56,482 nucleotides of DNA from an uncultured Eubacterium sp. (GTDB taxonomy: Bacteria; Bacillota; Clostridia; Lachnospirales; Lachnospiraceae): the NCBI GenBank assembly GCA_947642745.1, contig CANRTU010000028.1:1-56482 (forward strand), in the 5' to 3' direction. The translations under genes were made by a program, and so were the position numbers. The first letter of the stretch is position 1, and the number at the start of each line of letters is the position of its first letter. Below, one piece after another: positions 8,414 through 17,340 of the stretch. The notes under the pieces are model-generated. The model saw only the letters and a program-made list of their open reading frames with translations, was not told the origin of the DNA and made no database searches.

Positions 8414-9131
8414 ATTTCGAAAATACGGACTGATGAAATTTGTGGGGCATCTGGATCTGATGCGTTTTTTCCAGAAAGCCATCCGAAGATGCGGCATTGA
8501 CATCTGCTATACAAAAGGATTCAGCCCCCACCAGATTATGTCCTTTGCGGCGCCCCTTGGCCTCGGACTTACCAGCGACGGGGAATATCTGGACATTGAA
8601 GTACATGCCAGCGCATCTTCTGAAGCATCCATTGCGGCGCTGAACAGGGAAATGGTAGAGGGTATGGAAATTACCGGCTATGTACAGCTGGACGATAAGG
8701 CAAAACCAGCCATGTCCGTCGTCTCCGCCGCCGATTATGAAATCTGGCCGAAAGAAGGTTATACCTGCCCGTATCCGGCAGAGAAGCTCCGGGAAGCCTG
8801 GGAGCGGTTTTTTGACACACCAGAGCGGACAATCATTACAAAAAAGACAAAAAAAGGAGAAAAAACACTGGATTTAAAAAAACTGGTATTTCATTCCGGC
8901 ATTCTGGAGCCGCAGGAACGGTTTTTCTACCAGCCGGGCTATTATCTGGATGTAAGCTGCGGAAGCACGGACAATCTGAAACCGGAACTGGTACTGGAAG
9001 CGTTTTATGATTATCTGGGACTTCCCTTCGATCCGCTGGCGTTCCAGATCCACCGCCTGGATGTATATGAGAATTACGGAGCGGGGCAGAGCCGCAGACC
9101 GCTTCTGGCGGCAGGAACCATTTTAAAATAG
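8397..9131 (+). CDS. DUF2344 / TIGR03936 radical-SAM-associated protein
   Basis: This 244-residue protein begins MKIRIKFRKYGLMKFVGHLDLMRFFQKAIRR, the signature opening of the DUF2344 family that accompanies or is fused to the TIGR03960 radical SAM protein. The ATG at 8397 sits 8 bp after AAAGGAGG (8381-8388). It overlaps the end of the upstream gene by 17 bp, so the two are co-translated. It probably acts with the radical SAM enzyme on the same substrate. The last ~17 codons (GAGQSRRPLLAAGTILK) lie in a repeat that is duplicated twice more downstream, so the native C-terminus may have been altered. Confidence 0.85.
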   Translation: MKIRIKFRKYGLMKFVGHLDLMRFFQKAIRRCGIDICYTKGFSPHQIMSFAAPLGLGLTSDGEYLDIEVHASASSEASIAALNREMVEGMEITGYVQLDDKAKPAMSVVSAADYEIWPKEGYTCPYPAEKLREAWERFFDTPERTIITKKTKKGEKTLDLKKLVFHSGILEPQERFFYQPGYYLDVSCGSTDNLKPELVLEAFYDYLGLPFDPLAFQIHRLDVYENYGAGQSRRPLLAAGTILK

Positions 9132-9265
9132 CTTTTATGAAATCCGAAAGCGGGGCGGAGCCGCAGACCGCTTCTGGCGGCAGGGCCATTTTTAAATAAC
9201 ACCCGTGAAATCTGAAAGCGGAGCAGAGCCGCAGGCAGCTTCTGGCGGTCAGGTCATTTAAAAAC
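9081..9265. repeat. ~68-bp tandem repeat, first unit inside the DUF2344 gene
   Basis: Three units start at 9081, 9150 and 9218 with GCGGGGCAGAGCCGCAG or close variants, then CTTCTGGCGGCAGG, an A/T-rich stretch and GAAATCYGAAA. The first unit is the 3' coding end of the upstream gene, including its stop; the other two are noncoding. Each unit has a short hairpin (GCCGC-AGA...TCT-GGCGGC). The remainder of the spacer, 9266-9356, shows only the ribosome binding site of the next gene. Confidence 0.85.
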
Positions 9266-9356
9266 AGCGCCTTTTGCGTATAATGGCATACGCAGCCGTT
9301 CCTTCCACGGCTATTGGCATAAAAGCGATTATCAAAAATAAAAGCAGGATTTTATT

Positions 9357-10559
9357 ATGAATACAAAACTGATTATTACCACGGAACTGCTGCCCCGTCC
9401 GTCAGACGGCACCTGCGTCCCGTGTCTTGTATGCGCATTATATGAAGATAACCGGATGGTGGACGTTACGGCGGAACCGGCGGGCAGGGAGAGCATTCTG
9501 AACAATATCTATGTGGCAAGGGTGCAAAACGTATCCCGCCAGCTGTCCGCCGCCTTTGTGGAGATTGCGAAGGGAAAGAAGTGTTATCTGCCTCTGAAAG
9601 ATATCCGCAATCCTGTATTTACAAAAAAAATATCCCCAAAACCGGTGGTTTCCGGTGACGAACTGGTGGTACAGATCGTAAAAGAAGCGGTAAAGACGAA
9701 AGATCCTGTGGTGACCACCGTCCTGGAATTTCCCGGAGAATATCTGGTGGTGACCAGCGACGCAGACAAAACCGGCATTTCTTCCAGGGTGAAAGGTCCG
9801 CAGCGCCAGCGTCTGCAAAAGCTGTCCCTGGAATTACGAAAAGACTGCTCCCCCGGGATTATTATGCGCACAAACGCAGCGGCGGCTGACGATGCGCAGA
9901 TTGTGGACGAGTTCATGCAGCTGCGCACCGCTTTCGAACAGCTGGTATCACAGGCGGCACATTCGGTCTGTTACAGCTGCCTGCGCAAAGAACGGCCTTT
10001 TTATCTGAAAATGCTGCTGGATGCGGATAAAACAAAGCTTGACGAAGTAGTTACCGACCAGCCGCACATACTGGAACAGATACGAAACGCTGTCCCTCAT
10101 GCGTCATACAGACTTCGTCTGTATGAAGATCCACTGCTGCCGCTGGCAAAGCTGTACAATGTGGCGGGCAGGATTACAGACGCCTTAAAACAGCGGGTAT
10201 GGCTGAAATCCGGGGCAAACCTTATTATCCAGCCTGTGGAAGCGCTTACCGTCATTGACGTTAACAGCGGTAAAAACATCTCAAAAAAAGAAACTTCCGG
10301 GTATCATTACCAGATCAATCTTGAGGCTGCGGCTGAAATCGCAAGACAGCTGCGGCTGCGCAATATTTCCGGAATTATTATCGTGGATTTTATTGACATG
10401 AGGCCGGAGGAATTAAATATTTCCTTGCTGGACGCATTCCGAGAATTTCTGCGGCAGGACCCGGTGCCGGTGCGGCTGGAAGGCATGACAAAGCTGGGAC
10501 TGGTGGAACTGACCCGCAAAAAGCAGAAAAAATCCCTGGCGGAACAATTAAATGCTTGA
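9357..10559 (+). CDS. rng: Ribonuclease G/E family endoribonuclease
   Basis: This 400-residue protein has the RNase E/G core: an S1-like RNA-binding segment early (GRESILNNIYVARVQNV...AAFVEIAKGKKCYLPL) and the DNase-I-like catalytic region with metal-binding aspartates in VIDVNSGKN and in IIIVDFIDM. It lacks the E. coli RNase E C-terminal scaffold and ends soon after MTKLGLVELTRKKQKKSL, typical of short Gram-positive RNase G. It would process rRNA and mRNA in the cytoplasm. The rplU promoter -35 overlaps its stop codon, so L21 is transcribed independently. Confidence 0.92.
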   Translation: MNTKLIITTELLPRPSDGTCVPCLVCALYEDNRMVDVTAEPAGRESILNNIYVARVQNVSRQLSAAFVEIAKGKKCYLPLKDIRNPVFTKKISPKPVVSGDELVVQIVKEAVKTKDPVVTTVLEFPGEYLVVTSDADKTGISSRVKGPQRQRLQKLSLELRKDCSPGIIMRTNAAAADDAQIVDEFMQLRTAFEQLVSQAAHSVCYSCLRKERPFYLKMLLDADKTKLDEVVTDQPHILEQIRNAVPHASYRLRLYEDPLLPLAKLYNVAGRITDALKQRVWLKSGANLIIQPVEALTVIDVNSGKNISKKETSGYHYQINLEAAAEIARQLRLRNISGIIIVDFIDMRPEELNISLLDAFREFLRQDPVPVRLEGMTKLGLVELTRKKQKKSLAEQLNA

Positions 10560-10584
10560 CGAACCCCGGCATGTATGCTACACT
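10556..10584 (+). promoter_or_regulatory. Sigma-A promoter of the rplU operon
   Basis: TTGACG (10556-10561) and TACACT (10579-10584) are separated by 17 bp and precede rplU by about 90 bp. The -35 lies over the end of rng. Confidence 0.75.
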
Positions 10585-10587
10585 TTA

Positions 10588-10666
10588 CTAGTATGCCGCA
10601 CAACGGGGTTAAAAAGTATGTGTATGCCGCACATCACCACAGTTGGCGAGTAATGATAAATAGGAG
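10588..10666 (+). ncRNA. Probable L21 leader
   Basis: The leader between the promoter and rplU contains two copies of TATGCCGCAC (about 10592 and 10624) and short complementary stretches (CCCGG/CGGGGTT region). It is followed by the AGGAGG site. Leaders in front of rplU in Firmicutes are a known autoregulatory RNA class (L21 leader). I assign it on position and general features, without a covariance search. Confidence 0.5.
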
Positions 10667-10673
10667 GTGCCAG

Positions 10674-10982
10674 ATGTACGCAATTATAGCAACAGGTGGT
10701 AAACAGTACAAAGTATCCGAAGGTGATATCATTACCATTGAAAAGCTTGGAGCAGCAGCCGGTGAAACGGTGACTTTTGATCAGGTTTTAGCTGTAAACA
10801 ATGGAGAGCTGGTGGCAGGCAGCCCTACGGTAGCAGGCGCAACCGTAACAGCTTCTGTCGTAAAAGAAGGTAAAGGCAAAAAAGTAATTGTTTATAAGTT
10901 TAAGAGAAAAACCGGCTATCATAAGAAAAAAGGCCACAGACAGCTGTATACCAAAGTAAAAATCGAAAAAATCAATGCCTGA
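10674..10982 (+). CDS. rplU: 50S ribosomal protein L21
   Basis: This is a 102-residue protein with the family opening [18 protein letters not shown] and the C-terminal [20 protein letters not shown]. The ATG at 10674 follows TAGGAGGTGCCAG; upstream in-frame codons lie in the leader and are excluded. It binds 23S rRNA in the large subunit. It is the first gene of rplU-prp-rpmA, the conserved Firmicutes arrangement. Confidence 0.97.
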   Translation: MYAIIATGGKQYKVSEGDIITIEKLGAAAGETVTFDQVLAVNNGELVAGSPTVAGATVTASVVKEGKGKKVIVYKFKRKTGYHKKKGHRQLYTKVKIEKINA

Positions 10983-11037
10983 AAACCAGCCTGCGTGCCA
11001 TTGTTATGACAGGCTGAAAAGTTATATATATTAAAAT

Positions 11038-11367
11038 ATGATAAAAATAACGATTTTCCAGGATCAGAAAAAGCGGTATCACGGATTTTGCTGCGCCGGA
11101 CATGCGGAATATGCCCAGTCAGGCGAAGATATTATATGTGCCGGCGTGTCAGCTTTAGTCATTAATACGATCAACGCCATAGACAGATTTACAGATGATA
11201 CGTTCCGGGCTAAAACAGATCCCGAGAGCGGGTTCATAGACATCCGCTTTCACCATCTGCCAGGACACGATACCCGGTTATTAATCCGCACAATGATTCT
11301 GGGCCTGCAGGACATACAGGACAAATACGGAACCAGTTATTGTTTTCTAAACTTTGAGGAGGTGTAG
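11038..11367 (+). CDS. prp: Ribosomal-processing cysteine protease Prp
   Basis: This 109-residue protein (YsxB family) has the catalytic dyad H22 (CCAGHAEYA) and C34 (SGEDIICAGVSAL). Prp removes the N-terminal extension of L27 before ribosome assembly and is essential where L27 carries that extension. It sits between rplU and rpmA, 3 bp before the rpmA start codon, and the rpmA product here does carry the extension. No strong ribosome binding site is seen before this ATG, so expression may be low compared with L21 and L27. Confidence 0.93.
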   Translation: MIKITIFQDQKKRYHGFCCAGHAEYAQSGEDIICAGVSALVINTINAIDRFTDDTFRAKTDPESGFIDIRFHHLPGHDTRLLIRTMILGLQDIQDKYGTSYCFLNFEEV

Positions 11368-11370
11368 GAC

Positions 11371-11658
11371 ATGTTTGAATTGAACCTTCAGTATTTCGCA
11401 CATAAAAAGGGAGTCGGCTCTACAAAAAACGGACGTGACTCTGAGTCCAAACGGTTAGGCGCAAAACGTGCAGACGGACAGTTTGTAAAAGCCGGCAATA
11501 TTCTCTACCGGCAGCGTGGAACAAAAATTCACCCAGGTGTCAACGTAGGCAGAGGCGGCGACGATACTTTGTTTGCCTTAACCGACGGCATTTTAAGATT
11601 CGAGAGAAAAGGCCGTGACAAGAAACAGGCTTGCGTTTATCCGGTAGTAAACGAATAA
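11371..11658 (+). CDS. rpmA: 50S ribosomal protein L27 with N-terminal propeptide
   Basis: This 95-residue protein begins [14 protein letters not shown]. The first nine residues match the Firmicutes propeptide cut by Prp between Phe9 and Ala10, exposing the mature N-terminus that reaches towards the peptidyl transferase centre. The body ([46 protein letters not shown]) is canonical. GGAGGTG lies just upstream, within the end of prp. A terminator follows at about 11706. Confidence 0.97.
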   Translation: MFELNLQYFAHKKGVGSTKNGRDSESKRLGAKRADGQFVKAGNILYRQRGTKIHPGVNVGRGGDDTLFALTDGILRFERKGRDKKQACVYPVVNE

Positions 11659-11705
11659 TCTGATAAGACGTGTAATAGCACGTTTTGGAGCATTTCGTAA
11701 GACAT

Positions 11706-11740
11706 GGGCTGTTACAAGAGATTGCAACAGCCCGTTTTTT
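11706..11740 (+). terminator. Intrinsic terminator of rplU-prp-rpmA
   Basis: GGGCTGTT (11706-11713) pairs with AACAGCCC (11726-11733) and is followed by GTTTTTT. The remaining spacer to obgE contains the small dispersed repeat GCCCGCCGCAGGCG at 11777. Confidence 0.85.
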
Positions 11741-11776
11741 GCTTTCTTTACAGGAACTTTTGCCTGTAAGGCAAAA

Positions 11777-11801
11777 GCCCGCCGCAGGCGTGGTATCCGG
11801 C
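11777..11801. repeat. Small dispersed GC-rich repeat, second copy
   Basis: GCCCGCCGCAGGCG plus TGGTATCCGGC here matches 6380-6404 with a single difference over 25 bp. The surrounding bases differ, so the conserved unit is short. Confidence 0.6.
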
Positions 11802-11945
11802 TTTGCCAGATACTTTTTACCATTACAAAAAAGGGCCTGCCAAAGCGGTTTCATTACGGAAAATCCCGCTGGCCGCCGGTAACCGGAAAGAACAGGCAAC
11901 AGGAAAAAGCCCCATACCGGGCGCCAGATTATATAGAGGAGATGA

Positions 11946-13235
<1,290 letters not shown>

Positions 13236-13308
13236 AAGGACCAGAAAACTATATTTACGCAGATTTACCAACTCCCATATATGCCTTATAGAGGAAAGGA
13301 AATACAGT

Positions 13309-13638
13309 ATGGAATTAACAAGTAAACAACGGGCTTATTTAAGAAGCCTCTCCAGCCAGATCGAACCAATTTTTCAGATCGGGAAAGCCAGCCTGACCCC
13401 GGAAATTGTGGAAGCAGTAAACAATGCGCTGGAAAAACGGGAACTGATTAAAGTATCTGTTTTAAAAAACTGCTTTGACGATCCCGGGGAACTGGCGGAT
13501 ACTACCTCAGAACGTACCCATTCCGCCGTCGTACAGGTAATCGGCAAGAAATTCGTGCTCTACCGGCCATCCAGGAAACATCCAAAAATTACGCTTCCTG
13601 AAAAATCTGGCAAAAAGCAGGCGGACAAAAAGGGATGA
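13309..13638 (+). CDS. yhbY: YhbY-type CRM domain RNA-binding protein
   Basis: This 109-residue protein begins MELTSKQRAYLRSLSSQIEPIFQIGKASLTPEIV, the conserved CRM-domain start, and includes the GTP-like loop GKxxLT and the C-terminal VVQVIGKKFVLYRPS. It associates with pre-50S particles. Start chosen at 13309 after GAGGAAAGGAAA; the longer frame upstream overlaps obgE without a site. Its stop overlaps nadD (ATGA). Confidence 0.93.
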   Translation: MELTSKQRAYLRSLSSQIEPIFQIGKASLTPEIVEAVNNALEKRELIKVSVLKNCFDDPGELADTTSERTHSAVVQVIGKKFVLYRPSRKHPKITLPEKSGKKQADKKG

Positions 13639-14252
13639 CACCGGCAAAAGCCGCCAGAACCGGACTTATGGGCGGCACGTTCAATCCCATTCATTATGGA
13701 CATCTCTTAATTGCTGAAAATGCCTGTGAGCAGTTTGGACTGGACCGGATAATTTTTATGCCGACAGGCCATTCTCCCCATAAAGACGAGCGGCAGATCC
13801 TGGATGCCGGCAGACGCTGTGAAATGGTACGGCTTGCCATTGCGGACAACCCCCGTTTTTCCTGTTCTGATTATGAGATTACAAAAAGCGGCGTCAGCTA
13901 TACGTATCTGACACTGCGGGCATTTCAGGACCGCTTTGCGGATCACAGTCTGTATTTTATTATGGGTGCGGATTCCCTGGCGGATTTTGACAGCTGGCGG
14001 CATCCGGAAGAAATCAGCAGGCTGTGCACGATACTGGCGGCGGTGCGGGATGAATTAAACATGGAACATCTGCTGCCTGTCCGGGAACAGCTGGAACAAA
14101 AGTATGCGACGCACATTGAATTTATCAATACACCGGGATTTTCCGTATCTTCCCGCCTGATCCGGCAGCGGGTGGCGGACAGCCGGTCTGTACGGTATCT
14201 CGTACCGGAAGTGGTCAGGCAGTATATCAGCCGGCATCAGATCTATCGTTAG
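13635..14252 (+). CDS. nadD: Nicotinate-nucleotide adenylyltransferase
   Basis: This 205-residue enzyme transfers AMP from ATP to nicotinate mononucleotide in NAD synthesis. The nucleotidyltransferase motif GGTFNPIHYGHL lies at residues 13-24. FMPTGHSPHK follows, and the late motif SVSSRLIRQRV replaces the common ISSTxIR. It is coupled to yhbY by a 4-bp overlap. The last ~10 codons (QYISRHQIYR) are the first unit of a tandem repeat extending 230 bp downstream. Confidence 0.94.
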   Translation: MTPAKAARTGLMGGTFNPIHYGHLLIAENACEQFGLDRIIFMPTGHSPHKDERQILDAGRRCEMVRLAIADNPRFSCSDYEITKSGVSYTYLTLRAFQDRFADHSLYFIMGADSLADFDSWRHPEEISRLCTILAAVRDELNMEHLLPVREQLEQKYATHIEFINTPGFSVSSRLIRQRVADSRSVRYLVPEVVRQYISRHQIYR

Positions 14253-14484
14253 GCTGCAGAATGCAGACGCCGGACAGGGCAGGGCAGTATACCAGCCAGA
14301 CATGATCTATTACAGGCGGCGCATACCGGGCGGTGCAGGGGCGGTATGCCAGCCAGTCATGATCTGTTGAAGGCTGCAGGCTGTACGTACCGGAGGGGAC
14401 AGGGGGCGGTATACCAGCCAGCATGATCTATTGAAAGGCTGAAGGCCGCACATGGTGGAAGGGACCGTGCATGATACCAGCCAG
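14221..14484. repeat. ~65-bp tandem repeat beginning in the nadD 3' end
   Basis: Units start near 14221, 14286, 14343, 14408 and 14472 at AGTATAYCAGCC or GGTATRCCAGCC, each followed by CATGATCTATT and GGCTGCAG-like sequence. Periods are 65, 57, 65 and 64 bp, and the last unit is partial. The first unit covers the last codons and stop of nadD; the remaining units fill most of the spacer to yqeK. No gene is evident in 14253-14587. Confidence 0.85.
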
Positions 14485-14587
14485 TATCTTCCGCATTCAT
14501 TCCTCAGACTGCATATACCGGATATTGTTATATTTTCTCTTAATAAATCAGACAATATATGAGTGCTGTAAAGGTGGATTTATAATT

Positions 14588-15169
14588 ATGAAAGGTTTCG
14601 AAAAATACCAGAAAAAACTACAGAATTATATTGATAAAGACCGCTACCAGCATACGCTGGGCGTTATGTATACATCTGCCGCACTGGCAATGGCTTATCA
14701 TTATGATGTGGAAAAAGCCATGCTGGCCGGCCTGCTGCATGATTGCGCTAAAAACATTCCCCATGCCAAAAAGCTGGAATTGTGCAAAAAAAACCATATC
14801 GAGGTATCAGATGTGGAGCGTGAGAACCCGTTTCTGCTCCACGCAAAAGTAGGTGCGCTGATCGCAAAGAAAAAGTACGGGGTGGAAGATAAAGAAATAC
14901 TTCATGCCATTGCCGTACACACGACAGGAGCGCCAGCCATGGGAACGCTGGATATGATTTTATTTATTGCGGATTATATTGAACCGGGACGGGACAAAGC
15001 GCTGAACCTGCCGGCAATCCGGGAAATGGCTTTCCAGAATCTGGAACACACCGTAGAACGGATTCTATATGATACACTTAATTACCTGAACCAGAAGTCC
15101 GGCCGGATTGATCCGGTTACAGAACATACGTATGAATATTATAAGAACAGGAGGAAATTAATCGTATGA
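14588..15169 (+). CDS. yqeK: YqeK-type HD domain phosphohydrolase (Ap4A hydrolase family)
   Basis: This 193-residue HD-domain protein has metal ligands at H22 (RYQHTLGV), H51-D52 (LLHDCAKNIP) and D in FIADYIEPGR. Members hydrolyse diadenosine tetraphosphate symmetrically and always sit beside nadD and rsfS in Firmicutes, as here. The ATG at 14588 is 10 bp after AAGGTGG. Its stop overlaps the rsfS start (ATGA). Confidence 0.93.
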   Translation: MKGFEKYQKKLQNYIDKDRYQHTLGVMYTSAALAMAYHYDVEKAMLAGLLHDCAKNIPHAKKLELCKKNHIEVSDVERENPFLLHAKVGALIAKKKYGVEDKEILHAIAVHTTGAPAMGTLDMILFIADYIEPGRDKALNLPAIREMAFQNLEHTVERILYDTLNYLNQKSGRIDPVTEHTYEYYKNRRKLIV

Positions 15170-15525
15170 GTCTTAGCAGTAAAGAAATGGCAAGAATTGC
15201 CTGTCACGCATTGTCTGAAAAAAAAGCGGAAAATATACAGGTTATTGATATCAGCGGAGTGTCTGTATTTGCGGATTATTTTCTGATTGTGGACGGAGCC
15301 AACCAGCACCAGATCCAGGCAATGTGCGACGCAGTGGAAGAGGAGCTGCAAAAAGCGGGAACCTGTGTAAAGCAGATCGAAGGAAACCGTAATTCTACCT
15401 GGATTTTAATGGATTATGGTGAGATTATTGTACACGTATTTTCTAAGGAAGACCGTCTCTTTTACGATCTGGAAAGAATCTGGGGAGATGGAAAATTTAT
15501 TGACCTGGCTGATCTGGAAGATTAG
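15166..15525 (+). CDS. rsfS: Ribosome silencing factor RsfS
   Basis: This 119-residue protein binds L14 and blocks subunit joining in slow growth. Conserved signature: ISGVSVFADYFLIVDGANQHQIQA, EGNRNSTWILMDYGEIIVHVF, YDLERIWGD. It is translationally coupled to yqeK. The stop codon TAG overlaps the first base of a MITE-like element that starts at 15525. Confidence 0.95.
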   Translation: MSLSSKEMARIACHALSEKKAENIQVIDISGVSVFADYFLIVDGANQHQIQAMCDAVEEELQKAGTCVKQIEGNRNSTWILMDYGEIIVHVFSKEDRLFYDLERIWGDGKFIDLADLED

Positions 15526-15754
15526 AGCGTGTCTGAAAAATGCTTTCTGTCAGATGTACATTAAAGGGCATGATATGCTTCACATTTAGTACCCAAAGGG
15601 CCTGTAGAGAATTTATTCCAAATTTAAGAGATGTACTCAAAGTGCATGATATAGCGGACTACATTAGCCAGATTTGTGATAAATTCTCCATATTTTGCCC
15701 TTTCGGGTACTAAATGTGACGTGCAGATCGCAGTAAGATTTTTCAAACACGCTC
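15525..15754. mobile_element. MITE-like element 1 (230 bp)
   Basis: The left end GAGCGTGTCTGAAAAAT (15525-15541) and right end ATTTTTCAAACACGCTC (15738-15754) are inverted repeats with one mismatch in 17. Inside, CACATTTAGTACCC-AAAGGGC is mirrored by GCCCTTTCGGGTACTAAATGTG, and AGAATTTAT by ATAAATTCT, so the whole element can fold into one long hairpin. There is no coding capacity. The left end follows TA and provides the G of the rsfS stop. Size, terminal repeats and hairpin suit a nonautonomous element; no transposase source is in this window. Confidence 0.75.
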
Positions 15755-15810
15755 CAGAACAGTCTGCCACAATATTTTCCGGAATTTATACAGCAGTTAC
15801 CATACAACGC

Positions 15811-16425
15811 TTAAAACAGGCGGAACACGCCAAAAACTTTTCCAAGAATTTTACAATCTGGTAAAATAATCGGTTCCATGGCGTCGTTTTCCGGCTGAAG
15901 CCGGATATAACCATCTTCTTTATAAAATGTCTTCACAGTGGCGGAATCTTCCACCAGCGCCACAACAATCTCTCCGTTGCGGGCAACCGGCTGTTTTTGT
16001 ACCAGTACTTTATCCCCGTCAAAAATTCCTGCGTTAATCATGCTTTCCCCTTTCACATTTAGCATAAACGTTTCCTGATTCGGCATCATTTCCGCCGGAA
16101 TTGGAAAATAGGATTCTATATTTTCAACAGCCAGCATGGGCTGTCCGGCTGCCACATTTCCGATAACCGGTACATTCACTACTTCACGTCTTGCCATATT
16201 AAAATGTTCATCCATAATTTCAATCGCTCTCGGTTTAGTAGAATCCCTGCGGATATATCCGTTTTTCTCAAGGGATTCCAGATGGGAGTGTACGGATGAT
16301 GTGGATTTCAGACGGACTGCCTCGCATATTTCCCGCACAGCAGGCGGATATCCTTTATTTATAATTTCATTTTTAATATATTCCAGTATCTCACGCTGTT
16401 TTGCCGTGATTTTTCCATATGCCAT
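15811..16425 (-). CDS. lexA: LexA repressor
   Basis: This 204-residue SOS repressor has an N-terminal winged helix (ITAKQREILEYIKNEI...PPAVREICEAVRLKSTSSVHSHL). The self-cleavage site is A93-G94 (NVAAGQP), with the catalytic Ser128 (GESMI) and Lys165 (ATVKTF) dyad. RecA filaments would trigger cleavage. AGGAGG precedes the ATG. The gene is divergent from a yneA-like SOS gene, as in Bacillus, with SOS-box-like sequences in the spacer. Confidence 0.96.
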   Translation of the reverse strand: MAYGKITAKQREILEYIKNEIINKGYPPAVREICEAVRLKSTSSVHSHLESLEKNGYIRRDSTKPRAIEIMDEHFNMARREVVNVPVIGNVAAGQPMLAVENIESYFPIPAEMMPNQETFMLNVKGESMINAGIFDGDKVLVQKQPVARNGEIVVALVEDSATVKTFYKEDGYIRLQPENDAMEPIILPDCKILGKVFGVFRLF

Positions 16426-16485
16426 GAATATAAGCCTCCTGTAAAATCATGAATAAGAAGTAAAAAGAAGAAATAAATATAGTAC

Positions 16486-16514
16486 ATTGTACCATAACGA
16501 TGATGATAAAGCAA
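16486..16514 (-). promoter_or_regulatory. lexA promoter
   Basis: On the minus strand TTGCTT (16514-16509) and TACAAT (16491-16486) are 17 bp apart, about 60 bp upstream of lexA. An imperfect SOS box (GAATATTTGTTC, 16528-16539) lies just upstream of the -35, consistent with autoregulation. Confidence 0.6.
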
Positions 16515-16690
16515 ACACATATTCAGAATATTTGTTCGCAGACATTTACAGTGTTGTGCATTGCACCAGAATGTTCATAATAAAGCAGGTACATTTTCAG
16601 AATATCTGACGCTTACAGTGTTGTGCACTGCACCAGGACGTTCATGATGAAACAGATACATATTCAGAATATTTGTTCGCGGACAACAGC
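16510..16690. repeat. ~70-bp tandem repeat carrying SOS-box-like sites
   Basis: Units start near 16510, 16582 and 16650 (AAAGCAAACACAT, AAAGCAGGTACAT, AAACAGATACAT), each followed by TTCAGAATAT. The first two continue with TTACAGTGTTGTGC and TGCACCAG; the third is partial. The first and third contain GAATATTTGTTC, one mismatch from GAACNNNNGTTC, so the duplication multiplies a possible LexA site in the lexA/yneA spacer. Confidence 0.75.
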
Positions 16691-16738
16691 ACTATATGAT
16701 AATCCTTTGAATTTTACCCGCATACGCACACTTCCCAG

Positions 16739-16788
16739 TTGACAAACATATGTTCTGGTTGTATAATTCATAGCAAGAACATATGTTC
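16739..16788 (+). promoter_or_regulatory. SOS-controlled promoter of the yneA-like gene, two LexA boxes
   Basis: TTGACA (16739-16744) and TATAAT (16762-16767) have a 17-bp spacer, a consensus promoter. A perfect box GAACATATGTTC lies at 16777-16788 and a one-mismatch box AAACATATGTTC at 16744-16755, inside the spacer. Both match the Gram-positive LexA operator GAACNNNNGTTC. Strong promoter plus overlapping operators predicts tight repression with high induction on DNA damage. Confidence 0.88.
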
Positions 16789-16809
16789 TGTCTGAAGGGA
16801 GGAATGTAC

Positions 16810-17340
16810 TTGAAGATCTTTCAGAATTTATTACCAGTTCATTTTAAGTTAATTATCCTGGCGGAAAATTTGATTCTGGTTATTATTCTCATATGTATGG
16901 TACGTCATATGGCGCTTCATATCCGGCGGACTGATTCAGCGGGACAGCGGAAAGAGTATTACACCAGCGTTCAGGTAAACGCCGGTGAATCGCTCTGGGA
17001 GATTTCCAGACGGTACTATTCTGTGGAATATAAGAGCATGGGTTCATATATGAAAAAGATTATGAACTTAAACCATATGTCCAGCAGCAATATCAATGAA
17101 GGGGCTTATCTTATTATACCTTATTACCAGGAACAGCCTCTTACACAGCCCGCAGACAGCGGCAGTTCTGGTATTACACCGGATATTGCCGCAACACGTA
17201 TGGATATCTGTTATTCCATGTCTATATTCCCGCCTGCGCCCGTAACATGCACAGCTTTCAGCCGGGTTATGGCTGATCAGGGGGACTCAAAAAAACCTGT
17301 ATCACGCATCCTTCCATATACTGCGCTTTTTCGAAAATAA
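16810..17340 (+). CDS. yneA: YneA-like SOS cell-division inhibitor (LysM domain)
   Basis: From the TTG at 16810 the protein has 176 residues, with a transmembrane segment at about 13-35 and a LysM domain at about 51-105 (YTSVQVNAGESLWEISRRYY...NINEGAYLIIPY). Membrane anchor plus LysM next to lexA, under two SOS boxes, is the YneA arrangement; YneA delays septation during SOS. The GGGAGG at 16797-16802 fits TTG 16810 (7 bp) better than ATG 16804 (1 bp) or ATG 16783, which lies inside the operator. The ~70-residue Pro/Ser-rich C-terminal extension is longer than classical YneA (about 100 residues) and of unknown use. Confidence 0.8.
   Translation: MKIFQNLLPVHFKLIILAENLILVIILICMVRHMALHIRRTDSAGQRKEYYTSVQVNAGESLWEISRRYYSVEYKSMGSYMKKIMNLNHMSSSNINEGAYLIIPYYQEQPLTQPADSGSSGITPDIAATRMDICYSMSIFPPAPVTCTAFSRVMADQGDSKKPVSRILPYTALFRK

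Noticed and set aside
15676..15864. Short plus-strand gene between rsfS and lexA
   Set aside because: It is made of the MITE-like element and antisense lexA sequence.
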